This document shows positions 46,481 through 59,078 of a stretch of DNA of 64,000 nucleotides, in pieces. Positions within the stretch are counted from its first letter, which is position 1, and each line of letters begins with the position of its first letter. The stretch spans positions 78,390,509 to 78,454,508 of the forward strand of contig CM070577.1 in the NCBI GenBank assembly GCA_036346355.1, in the 5' to 3' direction. The DNA comes from Rhipidocladum racemiflorum. Its lineage: Eukaryota > Streptophyta > Magnoliopsida > Poales > Poaceae. Below the pieces are notes generated by a model. It worked only from the letters and a program-made list of their open reading frames with translations. It was not told where the DNA came from and ran no database searches. A program made the translations under genes and the position numbers.

Positions 46481-47436
46481 GGACGGGACCGGGACTCGCT
46501 CACGGCTGCCGGTGGCGGTAGTGGGGGTCGTGGCCGGTAGACAACCGACGGCTGGGCCGGCCGACGCGAGGATCGAGACGGCTGAGCCGAGCGGCCTCGG
46601 CTGATCTGAGACCGCCGAGCTGCCACGCTGCCGCCATCGAGTCTGGCGTCGCGCTTCCTCTTCTTCTCCTCCCGATGAGCCCGCATCTTGAGCTCAACAA
46701 GAATCGCGCGGCTCACCATGTCATTGTAGTCGGCGGTCGCAGACGGACAGCCTATCCTGCATCTTCGCCGTCAACCCACTCACAAACCGACCGCTTCTTC
46801 CGGGTCGGTGTCAACCTCTTTCGGGGCGTCTGCGCCAGGTAGTTGAACTCTTGCGAGTAGTCAACCACCGACTTGCCGAGCTGTCGAGGGCGAGAAATCG
46901 GCCGCTTCTTCATGTCCATGAGGCCCTTCGGGATGTGGTACGCCCAAACGCCTCACGGAACTCAGCCAAGTAAATGGCGGTGCCGGCAGTCGCATCACCG
47001 CAAATTGGCCCACCAAGCACCAAATAGGCTCTGGAGCCGCTGCGCCGAAGTGAGCCTTCGGAGCTCCCCACGATCGATAAGAGCAAATTTACGCTCTATC
47101 GCGGCGCAGCCAGTCGTCGGCCTCCAACGGATCGGTGGCCCGTGAGAAGACCGGTGGCTGCGTGTGCAGGAAGTCGAGGTAGCTGGTGGGCTGACCTCGC
47201 CCATCACCGCAGCCACCATGCTGGACCCGATCCTGGACTAGCATCTCCAGGATCCGATTTGTCGCCTCCTGGTGCTGCTCGGTCCGCTGCAGAATGTCCA
47301 ACACGTTGGGAGGAGGTGGCGAACAGCACCCTCGAGCTCTTTGTCGCTCAGCACCACCCTCACCCCCAGAGGTGGAAGCCCCACGGGTCCTCATTCTGTC
47401 ACCAACAAGACAGACGACACAGGTTAGACTCCACAA
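46481..47436 (-). pseudogene. gag: Tekay gag, broken
   Basis: It starts near 47400 with MRTRGASTSGGEGGAERQRA, followed by LDILQRTEQHQEATNRILEM and the chromoviral opening YLDFLHTQPPVFSRATDPLE-ADDWLR. IERKFALID and later VDYSQEFNYLAQ and a knuckle-like CYNCGRYG (about 46470) lie in different frames. At least four frame changes split the gene. The nucleocapsid knuckle lacks its normal second half in any one frame. Compared with the intact RT stretch, this GC-rich part is far more damaged, which may reflect sequence quality. Confidence 0.8.
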
Positions 47437-47793
47437 GGGAAAGTAGACTCCAAGATTATTAAAAACCCTAACTTGACCTAGTCAGGACTGCAGCATCCCG
47501 CGCTGGAGCCCTACAAGCCCATCTTACACAAAAGCACAAAGTATGATGCAAAATGACATGGTAAACATATGCATGCATGACATGACATGAACCTCATATG
47601 CATAATATGGATGCACGATTCCAACGTAATCGTTTCTCCCACGCTCACCATTTTACGTAACTCTCCTAAATATATACCTAGGGCGGGTAATCAGTACTAA
47701 GCTCTACCTAATGCATCATGCAAGTCCTAATCAATCACCTAAGTGGTCGTCAAGTTTAAGTTCGTCTTTATGCACCTTGCTCTGATACCAACT
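47437..47793 (-). promoter_or_regulatory. Tekay leader and primer-binding site
   Basis: About 350 bp of untranslated leader between the 5' LTR and gag. The minus strand reads TGGTATCAGAGCAAGGTGC (47790-47772), a longer match to initiator tRNA-Met, three bases from the LTR end at 47794. The rest has no ORF. Confidence 0.92.
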
Positions 47794-50690
47794 TGTCAGG
47801 AGCCGCCCAGATCGTCCTCGAGTGGTTGGATGAACAGTTGCTCCCATCGGATTTGGATCCTAGCAACCAATCACCGGAGGTGATCTTGATGCTAATACCC
47901 AAGCCTAATGGAGACAACCCTACGAACGTCCAAACGACTCGACAACAACCCCGGTATTCCCCCGGTATGCGACCCGAAACACGCCCAGGATCACCGCATA
48001 CCGGAAAACAATACGATATCAATTCAATTTGCATAAAGGGGGCAACGAACCCGAAACTTTGAACCAACACGCAAGCGGATAACAACAGCACAAAGACGAA
48101 CCCGACAACCACCAACCAAGATTGAAAACCACGCCAAGACTCCAAACTAGGCAAAAACGGAGAAAAGACCAAGACTCCGAAAACTGGAAAATTTCGGCAT
48201 GACCTTTCTAGATTCTACGGACATCCACTCACAGACAAGAAAACACGGTTGATATATATATATGGAAAGTAAAACGACATCCACAAAGACACAAAGCAGT
48301 ATCAACGGCTAAAGAAGACACAACGGAACCCGACATACGCGTAAGCGCCCATTACCAAATCCAAAAGCCCATCGAACGCCTATCTATACAACAAAAGAAC
48401 CAACCAACGCATTTAACAAAAGTAAAGCAAATCCTCGAAGTGTTCTGCCTGAACACTCCGGGCGAGGGCACATCGCCAAGCCGCTACTCGGTGCCCTTGA
48501 TCACCGAGAGACAAGACGGGCAGAACTACGCGACTCGCCAACGGATCCTCACCGAAAACCACAAAGCGAGAAGCATGAGTACGAAAGGTACTGCAAGACT
48601 TATCCGTGGGTCCATATATGACCGACTCCAAAGGATTATGCATTTAGTTGTAGCAAGGAGTAAGCTTAAGGTAAAAGTGCGGAAAAGCATTAACATTTGT
48701 AATATAAGTGCGACAACCGAAACAATTACAAGTTTAAAGCAGTTATAGACCGCACTTACTTCTAGTGTGAAGTTGAAAGTGACAACAATTAAAGTAGAGC
48801 AATACATAACCAATTTAAAGCTCAAGCCCAACGGCGAAACACAAGTTCAAGTTGTTTACTACGTGACTGTGCGATGAAAGAGCTTGCTCATATCCGAGAG
48901 CGGCAATTCGAATCGCTTAATTAACCTGCAGGAAGCATTGATCGCACGACACTTACCACAAGGGCCTAGTGTCAACCCTCCCAATCATACCCAATCATTG
49001 AAGCGTCCTCCTCGTGGCCGAAAACCTAGCACCCCCTCGAGCAGCCCCAAGCCCGGCTTGGCGCTCGAGAGTCGGCCTAAGCCTCGCCCTCAACCACGTC
49101 CAACCACAGGAAGTTACGGTCCATCGATTCCGTATGAGAGAAAGAGTGGCTTACCGTACCATAATCGGGCATGCGACCAACCGGGGTGTGCTCAATCAAA
49201 GGGCAACCATCGAATCGGTCCTTAATCGACTCAGACGGGGCTACACATTTGAGTCTCCATACTCAAATGAACCGACTCCCCGCCCGGTCCACAATTTATC
49301 AATTACAACTCATAACCATACCCATTCCAATCCATCATGTGTGAAGTGAAACAATTGTTAATAATCACAAGCGGGAGAACCATCCCCCACTTGGCCCAAC
49401 CCAACATCTAAGCAAAACTAAGCGTAAACTCGTTATAATTACCCATATTTTGGTTCCGAAGGGAGTGTTCCACAAATTCAAGGAGTGTATGTGCAGCAAT
49501 TAGGTTCTAACCCTGTTCCCACCATTCAACTCCTAATGCATACTTAATCGACCAAATAAGCAATTTAATTCTCTAAGATAAAATCATATAATGGGGTAAA
49601 TATGCTTAGGTGCTTGCCTGGTGCCTCGCCGAGTCTCGGCGACAACCTGCTCACCGCGATCGCCCTCGATCGCGGCCACGTCACCCACCGCGGGATCGTT
49701 CTCTACACGAGTACAAGGTATGCGAAAATGAGATGCATGCTATGCCGATGACATGCAATGAGAATTGAAAAACAACATGCACACATTCGACAACCAAAAG
49801 GAAAAACAAAGCGAAGGTCTACTACAAGCGAAAAAATAAACGTTAATGCCCAACATTATTTTAACATCTAATCCTTACAAACGGAAAAACGACTAACGAC
49901 AATACTCACTCATTGAACCACTGCATAGAACTATCCATTATCGGTTAGCTCAACCCATTACGACCTTTCACGCATAATCAATCACATCTAATCGAGCACC
50001 CACAATACTCCAAACCTAGATTACCGCCATGCACCACATGACCTAAATAAGGATCCTAGCATTTCACATCGTGGCTTAGCATCGATCCAACATCCGCTAA
50101 GCACACTCATTTACCAATTGACCTCAATCACTAAATAGAACCTTGTTGGCATTCAATCGAACACCCAAGAGGGCGCACTTCAACTACTACACCATAGCAA
50201 TTTGCATAAGCACTCCCAAACCACAAATCTCCCCCATGGACATTTCATCAACCCCCTAGCATGCACTAACCTCACCCCCTAACCATGCCTTGGTGAGGGT
50301 GAGGGAGAGAGAGAGGGAGGGAGAGGGAGATGTACTGGGGGTCGCGGCGTGGAGGGAGGCGCGGCGGCCGGGCGAGCAGGAGGTGCGGCCGGTTGGGGTG
50401 GGCGGCTCGGGGGAGCAGAAGGGCGGCCGTGGAGGCGCCGGGAGGCTGATCGGCTGTGGCGCAGGCCCGGGCCGGAGGAGGTGGCGGCGCCGAGCGCAGG
50501 ACGGCGGGGAGGGGCCGGCGTCGCCCAGGTGGGGAGCGGGCCGGGCACGGGTGAGGAGGGACCGGGTGAGGGAGGGAGAAATAAGTGGGGAGTGAGAGAG
50601 AGAAAAAAATGAATGGTGGGGAAAAAATAGGGAGGGGAAAATTACCTACTTACCCCCATGGCACTCACATGGAAAACTAGGGCCATGACA
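47794..50690 (-). repeat. Right (5') LTR of the Tekay element
   Basis: Same ends as the left LTR. Differences cluster in GC-rich parts (48430-48550, 48900-49080 and 50330-50470) and are mostly one- to few-base indels, while long AT-rich stretches are identical. Confidence 0.94.
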
Positions 50691-52251
50691 TCTGTGTTCA
50701 CATGTTGTGAACACGAAAGATCTACCTCGTAGTCCCATCCACGGTTGTGTATAGGAGCAAGTCAGTAAGAGTAGGCACCCTCCATCTACGGGATTGTAAC
50801 ATCCCCAATTTCGGTCTTCGGGCAAAATCTAATTTAAACCAATTAAATACAAATTTTGGATTTTCATTGGTGTTCTAATTAACCTGGCATCCTTTTCACG
50901 TTCGAAATTGGAGTTCAATCTTTCATCATCTGAAAAATCGAATTTTCGAATTCTAGTCCGTACTTGAAATTTCACCCAAGTTCCAAAATGATCCATAAAT
51001 CTCGAAACCTATTGCATTAGGTTCCAAATATTCCAAAAACATTTTGGAAATTTTCTCAAGATTTTTGGAAACTCTCTGGTATTTTATCGCTCGCGGCCTT
51101 TCGTCAAAAGCCTATTAATCATCCCAGAATTTTCTAAATTCCAAATTTCATCCAAATTCCGTGAAACCAATTTTATTAGGTTCCAAATATTCCCTAATAT
51201 TTTTAGGATTTTTTCCGAGATTTTTAGACCCTTTTTTCTATTTTATCGTGCGCGCATTTTTCCACAAATTCCGGCCAATGAGGATGCGCCATGTGGTGGT
51301 TACTGTTCACACACCTTCAACCTGGCGATTGGATTTCCAGAGCTCTCGTTTCTCTCTCCGTTCATAGCGTCTCCACTTTGATTGCTCATAACTTTCTATT
51401 AAATGCTCCAAATCACGAACGGACAGATCCGTTGGAAAGGTATCGACGAGGAGAACCCATTCCCCACCTCCGTTGGTTCCAAATTCCGTCGGAAACGGAT
51501 TAATCCCTCAAAATATGAAAATCACTTAAATGCTCATAACTTGGCCGTTTCTCCACGAAATCACGCGGTTCCGCTTCTCATCTCTTCATCTTGGAGCCCT
51601 CTATCCCGTGCTCTCACTTTCCCGTAGCCACCCCTCTCCATTTCGTCAGAATAGTGCAAGAACCATCGCTGGTTGTCCTCCGTCGACACCACCGCGTCAC
51701 ATTTTGCTCCAGTGAGCCAAGCTCGATTATGATCGAGTCATTGTGTTCGCGTCGACGCCCCGAGCAAAATCCCTCAACTAATTTCACTTTTTGTTATAGG
51801 ACGACAACGAATTTCGCCGTTGAAATCTTCGTTGGGAGCTCGGTTTTTCATCGATTACTCTCAACCCGGTGAGCTACTCTCGAATCTGACCACACCGTTG
51901 AATTCATCTCTTCGAGACCAACGCAGTGCTCACTTCCTTTTTGTCGTTGCACTTTCCGAATTTTTTTTAAATATTTTGGGTGTCCTCACCGTCGACATGA
52001 CCTTGGCCGGCGCCATTCCGGCCATCCTCCGGCCGAACCACCTTGTCACCTACCTCCCTCGTGCCGCACCGCACCTACCCTGCCCCTTCCCCGCCGCCGG
52101 CTGTGCTTGAGCTGGTCTCCCACCGCCCGCCGCTGTGGCCGCCCGACGCGCCACCGCAACGACGCTTCCCGGCCCAAGCCGGCTAGCCGGCTGGCCTCCA
52201 CACGCCATCGCGAACCCGCCGCACTACCTTGCCGGCCCTGCCTCGCCTCCG

Positions 52252-55000
52252 TGTCAAGGCCCCAAGTTTCAAAGTTTCTAGGAAGTTCGGAGTCTCCGGA
52301 TTTAACATACGGAATGTCCGGATATAACCTGGAGTATCCGGATAAATCATCCGGAGTGTCCGAGTTGGATCTGACCGAAGGCCCTAACCCGGAGTGTCCG
52401 GAGTATCCAGGTTAGTCAGCCGAACGCCCCAACCCGGAGTGTCCGGACTAATTGTCCGGAGTGTCCGGATTTGTCGGGGTAAGCAAATAAATGCCCGTTT
52501 TCTTGGCTCCCTATCTCATTTCTCTCCCCACCCATTTGCTCTCCTCTACTCCGGTGACTCCTCCACCCCTAGCTCCACTCCGGTGACTCCCCATCGGCCG
52601 GTGACCCTCCGTGGCTCCTCCCCGGTGACCTCGAGTTTCTCCTCAAGCCGGTGTTCTCCTTCCTCTACCCGGCTACTCCTTCCTCCTCCTCCTCCTTGAA
52701 GGTAAGGTCCTCTTCTTGGGGGTTGATTCATGGGTTTCTTGGATTCTAGGGCCATTCATGGTGGGTTTAGGACTTAGGTTTGGATTTGGGAGTTTGGGGA
52801 TGAACTTTGGAGTTCTAGGGTTTTTGAGGTGTGGTGATTCTTGGGTTGGATTTAGGGTTGGATTTGGAATGTAGGGTGCTTAGGTTAGAGATCGGGTAGT
52901 AGCAAAGACATTCCTTGGCTTGGAGTTAGTTTTGGTCGGGCTAGTTGAATGTCGTCGTTTCCGTGCGAGTTGAGCTAGCTTGGAGCTTTTCCCGGCTTGC
53001 AAGGTGTAGAAAAGTCATAGATCGGGTCGTTGTGAAGCCGTAGAGAGTGGTGGGACTTGCATCCCCAAGTTATGTTGGACTAGATGCTCCAGGTCCGGAG
53101 TATCCAGACAAAAGACCCGGAGTGTTCGGATTATCCGGACTGTCCGGATAAATTGCCCGGACTATCCGGACTGGCTGGTCTGTCTCTCGCGCGGGATTTC
53201 GTCGGTTGGGCTGTTACTTGGGGGTTTTCTATTGTACTCCATTCATATACATAGCATGCATCTTATTATGCATTGTACTCATGTAGAGAGCGATCCCGCG
53301 GGACTTGACTCCGCGGTGACTGAGGGTACTACCGGAGAGCCAGCTACCGCCGATCCGCAAGCAGAAGACCAAGGCAAGCACCTAAGCATATTCAATCCTA
53401 ATTGTAATTCTATTTTGTGAATTAACTGCTTATTGGATGTTTAAGTGTTGCATAAGGAATTGAAATGAGGGATAGGCTAGATCCTAATTGCTGCATATAC
53501 CCTTTTCGTTGTTGCTTGTCGAACCCCTCCTTTGGAGCTAGATTATGGGTACTAATTGTGTCATGCTTAGTATGCTTAGAAGTCGGGTTTGGGCCAAGTG
53601 GTGGATGGTTCCACTGCTTGAGGTCTTACACTTTACAATCTCTGGAATGGTTTGGTTATGGTTATGTCATGGAAAAAGGTATAATTGGAGACCGGGCGGG
53701 AGAGATAGGCATTTGGGTAAGGAGACTCAGATGTGGTAGTCCCGCCTGAGTCAGCTAAGGACCGATCCGATGTGGTACCATGGCTGAGCACCATTAGGTT
53801 GATCACATGCCCGATTATGGTACGGTAAGCCGCTCTTTCATCGCATGCCGTTCGATGAGCCATGCCCTCATGCGGTTGGACGTGGTTGAGGGCGAGGCCT
53901 AGGCCGGCTCTCGAGCGCCAAGCCGGGCTTGGGGCTGCTCGAGGGGGTGCTACGTTTTCGGACCGCATGAAGATGCCTCAACGAATGGGTATGGGTGGGA
54001 GGGGGTTGACATGAGGTTCCTTCGTGGCACATGTCGTGTGATCAATGCTTCCCTGCAGGGTTAATTAAGCGATTCGAATTGCCGCGCTCTCGGATACGAG
54101 CACGTTTGGCCACTGCTATTACACGTAGTAACAACTTGAACTGAAGTTCGCTGTTGGGTTTGAGCTCGAAGTGAATGTGGTTAATTGTTGTGAATTGTTA
54201 GATGTTAGTTTCTCTTAGTGGTAGGTGCAGTTACAACCGCATTAAGAATTGTGAACTGAGTAGTTAAGTAATTAAACAATAAATGATAAGCATTTCAGCA
54301 ACAGTTTTCCTCGAGCTTATTTCCTCGCCACGTCCAAATGCATATCCTTTTGGAGTCGGTCATATATGGACCACGGGTAAGACTTGCGAGTACCTTCTGT
54401 ACTCAGGCTTCTGCTTTTGTGGTTTTGCAGGTGAGCATCCAGCGGGGTGTGAGTTCTGCCCCTACTGCCTATCGGTGACCAGGCGGGGCACCGAGTAGAG
54501 GCTGTCGACGCTTGTACGCCCGGAAGTGTTCAGGGCATGACACTTCCGGAGGAATTCTACTTTTGTTGTATAGAATAGTTAATGGATCTTTGTTGTAAAG
54601 CTACGCTTGTGTTTCGAAATGTCAGTTCGCCCCCTTTCTTTTTGTCTGTGTGCTCTTTGTTTGGTCGTTCTTTGGGCTTCCGTGTGCCGTGTTGTGTGTT
54701 TGTTTGCTTCCGCGTTTTTGCGCCTCTGGTAGTGAGGCTTGGGGCTCGATGCCCCTTTGTGCGAATTAATTGTGATATGGCAATGGGAACCGGTATGTGG
54801 GGATCCTGGGCGAGTTTCGGATCGCATACCGGGGGAATACCGGGATGGTTGTCGAATTGTTTGGATGTTCTTGGAGTTGTCTCGATTGGGCTTGGGTGTT
54901 AGCACCGAGGTCACCTCCGGTGATTTGTTGCTAGGATCCAAATCCGATGGGAGCAACCGTTCATCCAACAACTCGAGGACAATCTGGGTGGCTCCTCTCA
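52252..55000 (+). mobile_element. LTR-C, solo LTR of a Tekay relative (2749 bp), + strand
   Basis: TGTCAAGGCCCC to GGCTCCTCTCA, flanked by CTCCG (52247-52251 and 55001-55005). From 53380 to the end it aligns with the reverse complement of the Tekay LTR at 39973-41830, including CACCTCCGGTGATTTGTTGC near 54920. It is therefore a diverged relative in the opposite direction. The left 1.1 kb is unlike the Tekay LTR and carries clusters of CCGGAGTGTCCGG-like words. No internal sequence is found. Confidence 0.9.
52283..52480 (+). repeat. Cluster of CCGGA-TCCGG palindromes in LTR-C
   Basis: About ten words of the form CCGGAGTGTCCGGA or TCCGGA…CCGGA occur in 200 bp, and about six more at 53094-53172. 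The half-sites face each other around three or four variable bases. The design resembles the ATCGGAA…TTCCGAT cluster of the copia LTR, but the sequence differs. Confidence 0.78.
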
Positions 55001-58000
55001 CTCCGTGTGCACCGCCGCGTCGCGCACCGCTCCGACTACCGGGTCCCTGGCCGTCGCCGCCCCTCCCCACCAGTCGCCGGTCACCCCAAGTCATCCCCTC
55101 GCCGGTGCAATGGAGATCCAAGGCCTCCTCTGTCCTTGGCTCAAGGAGGAAGAAGCCCAAGCCTATGACAGCATGACCCCACATGCCATAGAGTCAAGTC
55201 AAACTAGTAAATGATGGAAAAAGAAAGATGCCGGAATATTCCCTCGTTTCCTAATTTCCTTGATTTTCAAACTTCGAACGCTCATATCTTTTGCATCCGA
55301 ACTCCGATTCACTCTGTTCAAATTCCTAAATTCATCTAAATTCATGATCTACTTGCCAGTATAACTTTTGTATTTTTTGGATTTATTTTATTTTCTTGTA
55401 TTTATTTTGTGTACCGTTTTGCGCGTAGTCGAGGATCCCGCCGAGTCCGCAGACCCCGCCGCCGAACTTCAAGTTTTCGAGACCTTCGCCGCGACTGAAG
55501 GCAAGTCTCCTTGACGCATGTTGAACCCATGGTTGATAAATGTTTTATAATGTTTTACCAATTGCATTGCTATTTATATAAAAGGATGATGTTATCGTTC
55601 GGCTGTTAGTTATACCTGTTGTTTATACCTCCTTGATATTTTTATCCATGATCCTTTGTCGCCCTTGTGCAGTGATCCACCATAATAAATACTTTTGGGA
55701 AAATATTCTTTGATTAAGGGAATGACTATTTGGAAGACATTTTGGATAGAACAAGTAGTATATAATGTAAATTGGAGTTAGATGATTATTAATGATGATG
55801 TGGGGGTTGTTAATATGAAATTGATCTATGAATGGTGATCATTGAAATATTGAGGAGTTGGATGATGATAGTAGTTCGCAATAAAGTTAGTATGAATTGG
55901 GGGAATGGGAAAATGTATGATATTAAGGATAATAGTCGACAAATTAAATAAATGACATTGAGAATTATACTTGTGGAGCAACCAGAGTAAGAGGAGAATC
56001 ATATTCGGGATATTTTAACAAAGCATACTATGTGATTTAGAGACGACAATGTGAAGGGTTAGATAGGTGATATTGAGAACGACATTCAGTGATTTAGTAA
56101 ATGATATTATCTAATACACTCGATGGATGAAATGGATAGTATTGAGAATCATACTCGGTGGTTTAGTAGATGATTTTGTGTAATATGGTTCCGCGACAAC
56201 CATTTATGTGGAAATCCAAACAATACAGAATAAGTGTGATTTGTTAATTTGGCATCATTGGTGATGGAAACCACTTTTGTCGATGAATCAATAAAATGAT
56301 GGTTTTATGGAATCTTTCTCAAAAAGGTGCTTGAGGTGGAGAATATGTAATATTCTTTGTGAATTAAGTAGATTACAAGATTGATCGATGTATGGATGAT
56401 GGAAAGTCAATAATGAGACTTATATTTTGAGGAGACTATTTCATATAAAATAATGTTAGTAGCTTAGCATGGTTTTGGAGTCATGATGGCACATGATATA
56501 GACTTTACTTGTTGGATACTATATTGGATTGGACTATTCAAATGATTGTAAAATTTTGGCAATTTAAGGATTATTGGCGATACAAAATTTACTATAAGGG
56601 TTGTAATCAAACCCTAAGACTTGTAGTTTATAAAATAAACTATTGGTGGAATAGAATAGTTCGGTAGAAATGCTTAGACTCGCAATCGGTCAGTATGCAC
56701 CTATGGGTGAGAATTTCTTATAACTCTTGAAAACTTGTGTTGGAAATTATAGGCAAAGTGTATTGCCATTGGTTTGCAAAATAAAAATAAAAATAAAAAT
56801 GGTTTGGACTTGGGCGGAATGGTTTGTCTGGTGGGTGCAGATAGAGCACTGGTCTTGGTTTGTGCAAGTACCGCCCTAAGTCAATTAAGGACCGACGCTT
56901 ATGACTGTCCATTCTAAGCATTACCGTACAACCACATATCCATTATGGGTACGACCTGGCTGAATAATTTGTAGAAACCTAACTTAGACTCACCAGATGG
57001 TGGAATGTGAGTGCCGGATAGAGGCAATTCTATTTTCTCACACGGCGCAAGAGGGGGCTTCTGTACTGGGTAGATAGAACCCTAACAGCGGTGAAACCTC
57101 AGCGGGTGAGTCGGGTTAGGCGTATACATTGTAAAGGCCTTGTCATGATATCTCTGCCGGCACACCTAAGGAAGTGTGCTAATAGCTTGGCATCAAGAGA
57201 ATATCATGTCTTGTGGGTAAAGCTGTACAACTCTGCAGAGTTAAAACTATTCGAATAGCCGTGCCTACGGTCAAGGGCAAAGCGAAGAATGCTTTCATAT
57301 TGGTAGACCTTATTTATTTATTTTAAAAACTGATGATTTGGGATACGAGAGTGGTTAGAACTCTCGGGTGTGCTTCTGGCGGCTAGAGCCAGGTAGGTGG
57401 ATTGAACCTGTTTTATGAACCATGGCAGACAAAGCCATACGGATGGATTGAACCCTGATGTTTTTGAGATATGGCGGATAGAGCCTGTATACTAGTGATT
57501 GGTGGGTAGAACCTTCATTAGAAGTTATAAATATTTGCAAATGTACAAATAATTGTAAAAATGGCTTTGTGAAAAATATTACATGTAAACTTTTTGAAAG
57601 TGTTGCTTTGCGCAAAAGAACCATAATAAGCCATCTTTGGATAGCCTACATTATGCATTTTTTCCAGACTTGCTGAGTACTTTATGTACTCACATGCTAC
57701 ATTCTAAACATATCTTAGAAGTTATTGAAGCTGTCAAAGGAGATTCGAATGACTAGGACGCGTACCCCACTCGATTGCCTTTGAGCATATGGATGGGTCA
57801 CCACTTGGTGTTATCTTCTTCCGCTGCAGTTATTCAAGTTGTTCAGCCTACAAAGGCAGTAATGGTAAACCTCGACCATAAGGTCCTTGCTTTTATTTGG
57901 TGTTATTATTATTTGGTTATATATAATCGTGATATGGTTGTTGATTCATCACCGTTTGACTGTGTACTAGCTACTGATATGAGACTAGTACAGAATTACA

Positions 58001-58853
58001 TAGGGGATTCTGGATAGCCGATCCGAGGGCCCACAGGGATGGAAGGGGAAAGAGGGTGCACACCGACGGGTGTGCAATCGGTAATACCGGTATGTGTTAA
58101 CAAGGAGACATGTGCATTGCATTGCATGTATGATGATGTTAATGAGATGTATTTATGATGAATCATGAAATGCATACGATGTTGAATATGAGATGTAATG
58201 ATGATGGTATTGAAAACTGTTTTGCTTGTTCCATTGCAATACACTTTGCTGAGTGATGAACTCACGCTTGTTGTTTTGTGATGTTTTTAGGTACCATGAA
58301 ACCGGCATGCGGGAAAGAGACTTAGCGGCACATCTTCACGTAGTTTCATTCACTTAGACAACTACACTTTACCATTCGTAGTTGTGATAATAAGTTTATT
58401 GCGCTAAAACATAGAGTATGCCTTAATGTATGCTTGGTTCTATCGTTCACTTCGTTTTAGTTGATGAAATGGTTGAATTCATTATTCTGAACTTAAACTG
58501 TTGCTATACCTCCCGTTATTGTTGTTTTAGATGTCATTCATTATGTTATGTTTTGTCATATTATTGCTATTGCTTCAAATCATGGAAAAACAAAGGAGAT
58601 GCTGCCGAAATTTCGGTTAAAGCATTTGCGCCATTGCTGTAATTTGTCTTTAATTGTGGAATTTAGTTGCTATTTCTACTATGTTTGGTAACATACAGGG
58701 CATACTAGATGTCGGAGTGTTACATCAGGATTAACCCTTTTTACTCGAAGAGGAGACGAAAGTTTAAGTGAGGTGCTATGCATGGATAGATTTGCCCCAT
58801 AGGTGGGCTAGGCATTAAGCGAAATTTGAACCAGGCCACCAGGGTGTTGCACA

Positions 58854-59078
58854 TGGTATCAGAGTATCAACCTTTGTTACACGGGCGCATGTGGGTAGGC
58901 GCATGACACGTGTGGGCCGAGAGTGACCGCATGGCATGGCAGATGAGCTGCATTGAATGCACGAACGTGTACCAAGGCGTAGTTCTGGGTATTTGCCATG
59001 TATACGATGGACATTTGCTGTGTATATAGTGTGTTGCCGAGGGTGTCAGCCCTTAGGGGGGTGATAATGGAGGGTGAA
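58854..59078 (+). other. TRIM interior: primer-binding site, short spacer, polypurine tract
   Basis: TGGTATCAGAGTATC directly after the 5' LTR and ATAATGGAGGGTGAA directly before the 3' LTR. The 225 bp between have no coding potential. This is the normal make-up of a TRIM. Confidence 0.75.

Larger units (their letters stand above)
39973..50690 (-). mobile_element. Tekay-type chromovirus (Ty3/gypsy), full length, 10718 bp
   Basis: LTRs at 39973-42885 (3' LTR, 2913 bp) and 47794-50690 (5' LTR, 2897 bp), a tRNA-Met primer-binding site at 47772-47790, a polypurine tract next to 42885, and gag, protease, RT, RNase H, integrase and chromodomain in order on the minus strand. The target duplication is TCTGT. 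The first 430 bp or so of the two LTRs are identical, which points to a very recent insertion. Even so, the gag, protease and integrase frames are broken by many small indels. The chromodomain places it among chromoviruses; the Tekay/Del assignment rests on its form and on the LTR style. Confidence 0.94.
39968..50695. repeat. Target-site duplication TCTGT around the Tekay element
   Basis: TCTGT at 39968-39972 and 50691-50695, exact, directly outside the TGTCAGGAGCC and GGCCATGACA ends. Confidence 0.95.
52247..55005 (+). repeat. Target-site duplication CTCCG around LTR-C
   Basis: CTCCG at 52247-52251 and 55001-55005, exact, at the TGTCAAGG and CCTCTCA ends. Joining the flanks restores continuous GC-rich LTR-B sequence. 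Confidence 0.92.
50795..58035 (+). mobile_element. LTR-B, long solo LTR (about 4.5 kb), split by LTR-C
   Basis: TGTAACATCCCCAATTTCGG to GAGGGCCCACA, with GGGAT on both sides. Without LTR-C it is 4487 bp. No second copy of its ends, no primer-binding site and no gag or pol are present, so a solo LTR is the simplest reading. It has phrases typical of large Tekay/RIRE3-like grass LTRs: CTCTGCAGAGTTAAAACTAT near 57230, CTTGCTGAGTACTTTATGTA near 57668, and CTGAAGGCAAGTCTCC near 55494. An A-rich run of AAAAT units lies at 56777-56800. Confidence 0.82.
50790..58040 (+). repeat. Target-site duplication GGGAT around LTR-B
   Basis: GGGAT at 50790-50794 and 58036-58040, exact, outside TGTAACATCCCC and GGGCCCACA. 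The two flanks are neighbouring parts of LTR-A (…CATCTACGGGAT / GGGATGGAAGGGG…). Confidence 0.93.
38626..58724 (+). mobile_element. LTR-A copy 4, solo LTR split by two later elements
   Basis: Three pieces, 38626-39972, 50696-50794 and 58041-58724, align in order with copies 2 and 3 and add up to about 2.1 kb. The first gap is the Tekay element (duplication TCTGT), the second is LTR-B (duplication GGGAT). The first piece repeats the GC-rich block and the possible splice pair (GT at 39079, AG at 39680-39681). The last piece has GGGTGCACACCGACGGGTGT and the end AGTGTTACA. No internal region is seen. Confidence 0.9.
38621..58729 (+). repeat. Target-site duplication TCAGG around LTR-A copy 4
   Basis: TCAGG at 38621-38625 and 58725-58729, outside TGTGACACTACGG and GGAGTGTTACA. 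The two copies are 20 kb apart because other elements landed inside the LTR later. The flanks join to a continuous TRIM LTR. Confidence 0.93.

Noticed and set aside
47772..47790. tRNA-Met fragments (also 33670-33684 and 58854-58868)
   Set aside because: Only 15-19 bases next to LTR ends; they are primer-binding sites and not tRNA genes.
54579..55184. A 201-codon minus-strand ORF across the LTR-C/LTR-B border
   Set aside because: It crosses the CTCCG insertion junction, so it is a chance fusion of two LTRs.
50795..58035. LTR-B as a full retrotransposon with internal genes
   Set aside because: No second LTR copy, primer-binding site, polypurine tract or protein domain was found; the inner 2.7 kb is an independent solo LTR.
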